Part shown: piece by piece, positions 62,991 to 64,000 of the stretch
How positions within the stretch are numbered: the first letter of the stretch is position 1
Layout of the letters: each line of letters starts with the position of its first letter
Assembly: GCA_037481715.1 (NCBI GenBank)
Contig: JBBFLD010000009.1
Location: 1-64,000 of the forward strand
DNA length: 64,000 nt
Reading direction: 5' to 3'
Source of the DNA: Rosettibacter sp037481715
Lineage (GTDB): Bacteria; Bacteroidota; Ignavibacteria; Ignavibacteriales; Melioribacteraceae
Made by a program: the position numbers and the translations under genes
The notes under the pieces: generated by a model
Told to the model about the DNA's origin: nothing
What the model saw: the letters and a program-made list of their open reading frames with translations, nothing else
Databases searched by the model: none

Positions 62991-64000
62991 TTAATCTTCC
63001 ATTGTGGCAGCAATTACTTCTTGAATTGAGGTTAATCCCATTTTTACTTTTTCGAATCCCGATTCTCTTAAGCTGATGGTTCCATCTTTTCTTGCCTGTT
63101 CACGAATTGCTTCTTCATCTACTTCATTACCTGAACGAACAATTATTCTTCTTATTTCTTTTGTGAAATATAGAGCCTCGTGTATAGCCATTCTTCCTTT
63201 GTAACCGGTGTTATTGCATTTATCGCATCCAACAGCTTCATAAATATCGTAACCAAGCCAATCTTCTAATTTGAGTCCAGCAGGTAAAATATGTTCTTCC
63301 AGATTTGTAACTTTTCTTTTGCAATGTTCGCATAATTTTCGAATTAATCTTTGAGCTACAATAATGTTTATTGCATAAGCAATCAGGAATGGTTCAATAC
63401 CCATTTTGAATAAACGAGCTACAGCACTTGGTGCATCATTTGTGTGAAGAGTTGAAAAAGTTAAGTGACCTGTATTTGCAAGTTTAATTGCAGTTTCAGC
63501 AGTTTCTTTATCGCGCATTTCGCCAACAAGAACTATGTCAGGGTCGTGACGCAAGATTGCTCTTATCGCCTGTTCGAAGTTCATTTTATGTCCAATCTTA
63601 AGCTGACGTGCTCCTTCAATTACATATTCAACCGGGTCTTCAATTGTTAAAACATTTTTGGTTGGATGGATAACTTGATACAAAGCAGCAATTAAAGTAG
63701 TTGATTTTCCACTTCCTGTTGGTCCTGTTAAAATTATCATTCCCTGCGGTTGATTGATTGCTTTTACAAAAGCTTGATGAGCATAACCTGTAAGCCCAAG
63801 TTTGTTCAAATCTTTTATTACTTTTCTGTCATCAAGAACTCTTATAACAATGCTTTCAAATTTATTTTTTAATTCTGTTCCAACCATTGGCAGTACTGAA
63901 ACTCTAAAGCGAATTATATGACCATCAATTTCTCTTTGAATAAAACCGTCCTGAGCTTTTTCTCTTTCAAATCTATCCAGACCTTTTGAGCGGTCTTTGA
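62991..64000 (-). CDS. GspE/PilB-type assembly ATPase, C-terminal part (5' end beyond window)
   Basis: The frame stays open from the internal Met at 63887 to the window edge (KDRSKGLDRFEREKAQDG...), so only the C-terminal ~336 residues are visible. They contain Walker A LTGPTGSGKSTTL, Asp box LTIEDPVEYVIEG, Walker B DPDIVLVGEMRDKE, His box STLHTNDAPSA, and the tetra-cysteine zinc site CEHC ... CDKC that is specific to GspE/PilB rather than PilT. It powers subunit assembly at the inner membrane. First gene of the minus-strand cluster that runs to the secretin. Confidence 0.93.
   Translation of the reverse strand, partial: KDRSKGLDRFEREKAQDGFIQREIDGHIIRFRVSVLPMVGTELKNKFESIVIRVLDDRKVIKDLNKLGLTGYAHQAFVKAINQPQGMIILTGPTGSGKSTTLIAALYQVIHPTKNVLTIEDPVEYVIEGARQLKIGHKMNFEQAIRAILRHDPDIVLVGEMRDKETAETAIKLANTGHLTFSTLHTNDAPSAVARLFKMGIEPFLIAYAINIIVAQRLIRKLCEHCKRKVTNLEEHILPAGLKLEDWLGYDIYEAVGCDKCNNTGYKGRMAIHEALYFTKEIRRIIVRSGNEVDEEAIREQARKDGTISLRESGFEKVKMGLTSIQEVIAATMED

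Overview
The window reads as a low-GC, Gram-negative chromosome segment from the Ignavibacteria or a close relative in the Bacteroidota/Chlorobi lineage. This is inferred, not proven. Two secreted proteins end in the 'YPNPFNPTT' type IX secretion (T9SS) sorting domain that is common in that group. The window also carries LPS inner-core genes (gmhA, a heptosyltransferase, waaA), a complete run of menaquinone genes, and a type IV pilus / type II secretion-like cluster. No rRNA, tRNA or CRISPR array was seen. Gene density is high, and only one stretch longer than 300 bp lacks a gene (1065-1745); it is rich in repeats.

Layout. 1-5.0 kb: a surface/secreted region holding the 3' end of a T9SS protein, a repeat-rich spacer, a peptidase-S74-type chaperone protein, a BsuPI-like lipoprotein and a T9SS subtilase. 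5.2-13.5 kb: a small unknown gene, LPS genes, phosphomannomutase and an aminotransferase, interspersed with decayed genes (a pckA pseudogene and a mazEF module broken in both halves). 13.6-18.5 kb: secreted M3 oligopeptidase, OPT transporter and a membrane protein. 18.5-23.1 kb: a Cys-rich small protein, gmhA, an aconitase with a histone-H1-like lysine tail, and a frameshifted SDH-type serine protease with a small partner. 23.1-29.8 kb (minus strand): DUF192 protein, GHL10 glycosidase-like protein, aroB, aroK, a porin-like protein and a PpiD/SurA-type foldase. 30-34 kb: a Na+/solute symporter and a compact restriction-modification pair (ThaI-like endonuclease and beta-class methyltransferase). 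33.9-39.9 kb (minus strand): coaD, rsmD, a PilM-like protein, a pilin-like protein, a ComEA-like HhH protein lacking a canonical start codon, then dnaJ-grpE-hrcA. 40-45 kb: purM, a TatD-radical SAM fusion, dacB, prmA and a MarR regulator. 45.4-53.6 kb: menF-menD-menH-menB-menA-menC-menE as one tightly packed operon. 53.6-57.8 kb: a response regulator with an orphan phosphoacceptor helix and a large hybrid kinase. 57.9-64 kb (minus strand): secretin, PilO/P-like, PilM-PilN fusion, PilT-like and GspE/PilB (running off the window).

How the genes work together. The men operon turns chorismate into demethylmenaquinone, and aroK/aroB feed the same shikimate-chorismate supply. GmhA, the GT9 enzyme and WaaA build the LPS core. 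PepF and the OPT carrier look like a peptide-use pair. HrcA, GrpE and DnaJ form the heat-shock unit. The 58-64 kb genes encode the membrane platform, motors and outer-membrane pore of a pilus/secretion machine, with further relatives at 35-37 kb.

Most unusual points: clustered gene decay at 8-13.5 kb, including a MazF whose catalytic Arg segment looks rewritten by paired compensating frameshifts; the ComEA-like gene whose best start is ATC; the TatD-rSAM single-chain fusion; the lysine-tailed aconitase; and the subtilase next to a BsuPI-like lipoprotein.
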